Source: Chloroflexota bacterium (GTDB lineage: Bacteria > Chloroflexota > Dehalococcoidia > Lucifugimonadales > JADFKI01). From it: 16,198 nucleotides of DNA. The notes beneath the pieces are model-generated. The model had not been told where the DNA came from. It searched no databases and saw nothing but the letters and a program-made list of their open reading frames with translations. Made by a program: the position numbers and the translations under genes. Where the stretch lies: NCBI GenBank assembly GCA_022565015.1, contig JADFKI010000051.1:1-16198 (forward strand). Reading direction: 5' to 3'. Each line of letters begins with the position of its first letter. Position 1 is the stretch's first letter. Below are positions 14,046 to 16,198 of the stretch, piece by piece.

Positions 14046-16010
14046 ATGCCTGAATCCGCCGCCTGGCTGATACTGTTCCTGCCGCTGGCTTCGTTCCTCG
14101 TTATATCTCTTGTAATTCGACCATCCGCCGGACCGCGTGCCCCGGTCGCCGCGGTGATAACGATACTTGCCGTTGGCCTGTCGTTTCTGCTCTCCTTATG
14201 GGCGCTTGGCGGCACGATCAGCGGAGAGGGCATCGTAGAGTTCGCCGACCACACATGGCTCGAGGTGGGCGAGTTCACGCTGTCCGTCGGCATCCTCCTG
14301 GACCCGTTGACGGCCATCATGCTCGTCGTAGTGACGGGCGTGAGCCTCATGGTGCAGATATACTCCGTCGGTTACATGCGCGGCGACCCGGGCTACGCAC
14401 GCTACTTCGCGTACATGTCGCTCTTCACCACCGCCATGCTTGGGCTGGTGCTTGCGAGCAACGTCATCCAGATATTCGTTTTTTGGGAGCTCGTCGGCCT
14501 GGGCTCCTTCCTTCTCATAGGCTTCTGGTTCAATCGACCGGCGGCCGCGGCGGCCGCCAAGAAGGCGTTCATCATAACCAGGTTCGCCGACTTCGGGTTC
14601 CTGCTGGGGATACTCTACCTGTTCTTCAACAGGGGAACCTTTGCGGCGGCGGGTCTCGACCCGTTCGTCGTAAACGACATCTACGAAGCTGTTGAGACCG
14701 GAATCATAGGCCCCGGCGTGACCACGTGGATAGCCCTGGGCATATTCGCCGGCGCCATCGGTAAGTCGGCCCAGTTTCCGCTGCACACGTGGCTGCCCGA
14801 CGCCATGGAGGGTCCGACGCCCGTCAGCGCCCTGATACATGCCGCGACGATGGTGGCGGCGGGCGTTTTTCTCGTGGCCCGCTTCTTCCCGGTCTTCGAG
14901 CATTCCGTCACGGCCATGAACACGGTCGCGATCATAGGCGGCTTCACCGCCATATTCGCGGCGTCCATGGGCCTGGTGATGAACGACATCAAGCGGGTGC
15001 TGGCGTACTCGACGATATCGCAGCTCGGCTTCATGATGCTGGCCCTGGGCGTGGGGGCCTACGGCGCGGCGATATTCCACCTGTTCACGCACGCCTTCTT
15101 CAAGGCGCTGCTGTTCCTGGGCTCGGGCAGTGTCAGCCACGCCACGGGCACCTTCGACATGCGGTATATGGGCGGCCTGAGAAAGGTCATGCCGTGGACG
15201 TATGCCACGTTTCTCATCGGCAGCCTGAGCCTGGCGGGCATCTTCCCGCTGGCCGGCTTCTGGAGCAAGGACGAGATTCTCAGCCATGCCTTCGGAAAGG
15301 GCGACGTCGTCAGCACCGTCGTGTTCTGGCTCGCCCTTATCGCCGTGTTCATGACGGCGTTCTATATGTTCAGGGCCCTGTTCATGACGTTCGAGGGGGA
15401 GTTCAAGGGAGGCGCGGAGGCCGACCCGGACGCCGAGGCCCACGGCGGGGTGCATCTGGCGGAGTCGCCGTTCATGATGGTGCTGCCTCTCGTCATACTG
15501 GCGGTCCCGTCGGTCATCATGGGATTCCTCGTGAATCCGCTCACGGACCTGGGAGTGGCCCCGATACACTGGCTCACCAACTTCTTCGACCAGAACCCGG
15601 CCGTGCAGGTCGAGGTCGAGGGATTCAACGTGACCCTGGCCCTCGTATCTAGCGCGGTTGCGTTGGCCGGAATCACCCTGGCTTTTCTGATGTACAAGGT
15701 CCGCGTAATCTCACCGGAGGGCGTGGGAAGAAATTTGCAGGCGATTTACCAGCTGCTTTACCGGAAGTATTACATGGACGAGCTTTACGAAGACGTTATT
15801 GTTCGCCGCATATTCTACGGCGGCATGTCCAGGGCTTTCGACTGGGCCGACAGGTCGATCGTAGACAAGATAGCACGGGGCAGCGGCTCATTCGGCGCAT
15901 GGGTTGGCGAACCGCTCAGGCAGCTCCAGACCGGGCAGCTTCAGAGCTACGCCCTGGCTATTTCCGTCGGCATACTTGCCATCTTCGGAATCTTTCTTTT
16001 TGCGAGGTAA
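14046..16010 (+). CDS. nuoL: NADH-quinone oxidoreductase subunit L
   Basis: A 654-residue, Mrp-antiporter-like distal pump of complex I with many transmembrane helices. Key residues are E148 in FVFWELVGLGSFLLIGFW, K240 in GAIGKSAQFPLHTWLPDAME, H265 in SALIHAATMVAAG, and the later lysine in GFWSKDEIL. The end has the amphipathic lateral-helix region (RKYYMDELYEDVIVRRIFYG) and a final membrane helix, as in full-length NuoL. The length is normal. The ATG lies 3 bases after the small DUF2007-like gene, with GAGG about 12 bases upstream. nuoM begins 12 bases after its stop. Confidence 0.97.
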   Translation: MPESAAWLILFLPLASFLVISLVIRPSAGPRAPVAAVITILAVGLSFLLSLWALGGTISGEGIVEFADHTWLEVGEFTLSVGILLDPLTAIMLVVVTGVSLMVQIYSVGYMRGDPGYARYFAYMSLFTTAMLGLVLASNVIQIFVFWELVGLGSFLLIGFWFNRPAAAAAAKKAFIITRFADFGFLLGILYLFFNRGTFAAAGLDPFVVNDIYEAVETGIIGPGVTTWIALGIFAGAIGKSAQFPLHTWLPDAMEGPTPVSALIHAATMVAAGVFLVARFFPVFEHSVTAMNTVAIIGGFTAIFAASMGLVMNDIKRVLAYSTISQLGFMMLALGVGAYGAAIFHLFTHAFFKALLFLGSGSVSHATGTFDMRYMGGLRKVMPWTYATFLIGSLSLAGIFPLAGFWSKDEILSHAFGKGDVVSTVVFWLALIAVFMTAFYMFRALFMTFEGEFKGGAEADPDAEAHGGVHLAESPFMMVLPLVILAVPSVIMGFLVNPLTDLGVAPIHWLTNFFDQNPAVQVEVEGFNVTLALVSSAVALAGITLAFLMYKVRVISPEGVGRNLQAIYQLLYRKYYMDELYEDVIVRRIFYGGMSRAFDWADRSIVDKIARGSGSFGAWVGEPLRQLQTGQLQSYALAISVGILAIFGIFLFAR

Positions 16011-16022
16011 GCGAGAGTCGAT

Positions 16023-16198
16023 TTGGAGACCTCCGGCTTTTCAGGATTGCTGACCGCGATCGTGTTCCTCCCACTCGTGGGGGCGATATTGATCGCGCTC
16101 GTGTTGCGAAGCGATCGCAGCGTACGGCTGGCCGCGGGCGCAGTTTCGCTGGCCGAGTTCGTGCTGGCCATCGTCGTATTTTCGCTTTACAAGTCCGA
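16023..16198 (+). CDS. nuoM: NADH-quinone oxidoreductase subunit M, 5' part only
   Basis: 58 codons are visible before the right edge. The translation begins at TTG with LETSGFSGLLTAIVFLPLVGAI and continues into a second hydrophobic stretch. This fits the first two helices of NuoM, the next antiporter-like pump and the expected neighbour of nuoL. TTG at 16023 is the first start codon in this frame after the nuoL stop, with GAGAG as a weak ribosome-binding site. Position and N-terminal style support nuoM rather than nuoN, but the diagnostic motifs lie beyond the window. Confidence 0.8.
   Translation, partial: METSGFSGLLTAIVFLPLVGAILIALVLRSDRSVRLAAGAVSLAEFVLAIVVFSLYKS

Noticed and set aside
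14196..15569. 457-codon open frame on the minus strand opposite nuoL
   Set aside because: It is very rich in Arg, His, Glu and Gly with no domain pattern and lies wholly opposite nuoL, whose plus-strand protein is unmistakable. It is a by-product of GC-rich third positions.
1..16198. Search for CRISPR arrays, tRNA/rRNA genes, insertion sequences and attachment sites
   Set aside because: No regularly spaced repeats, cloverleaf patterns, transposase-like proteins or terminal inverted repeats were recognised by reading; almost all bases belong to the genes listed.

Overview
The window holds two divergently transcribed gene blocks from a moderately GC-rich bacterium. They are separated by one 281-bp control region at about 8142-8422. 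The left block (minus strand, 8141 down to 1) is a hopanoid gene cluster. In transcription order it reads: polyprenyl diphosphate synthase, hpnH (adenosylhopane synthase, radical SAM), hpnG (adenosylhopane nucleosidase/phosphorylase), shc (squalene-hopene cyclase), a YjbQ/UPF0047 protein, hpnD (presqualene diphosphate synthase), and a SerA-like dehydrogenase cut by the left edge. Read as a pathway, the block makes a prenyl diphosphate, joins two farnesyl units to presqualene diphosphate, cyclises squalene to hopene, attaches adenosine and removes adenine to give the extended C35 side chain. HpnC and HpnE, usually needed to turn presqualene diphosphate into squalene, are not in the window.

The right block (plus strand, 8423 to the right edge) is a complex I operon: nuoA, nuoB, nuoC, nuoD, nuoH, nuoI, nuoJ, nuoK, a 64-residue DUF2007-like gene, nuoL and the start of nuoM. 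Genes overlap or sit a few bases apart, except for a 102-base gap before my chosen nuoB start. nuoE, nuoF and nuoG, which encode the NADH-oxidising module, are absent from their usual place between nuoD and nuoH. The locus therefore encodes the membrane arm plus the quinone-reducing connecting module of a proton-pumping complex whose electron donor is not visible here.

The organism is probably a member of the Chloroflexota (SAR202 or Dehalococcoidia-like). This is inferred from the EFG-less nuo order with separate C and D genes and from the general protein style. No rRNA or other decisive marker is present. No mobile element, CRISPR array, tRNA or rRNA was seen.

The points most worth a second look are these. 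(1) The SerA-like protein has an N-terminal third that does not look like SerA, with a different arginine codon habit, joined to an ordinary SerA body. (2) The divergent control region has a near-consensus promoter and two perfect 12-bp palindromes, one on the -10 element and one at the translation start of the hopanoid operon. (3) A small DUF2007-like gene is embedded between nuoK and nuoL. (4) nuoB has an ambiguous start, with a 16-codon ORF that has better start signals in front of it. (5) NuoI, NuoK, NuoH and SHC carry insertions or changes relative to the textbook proteins.
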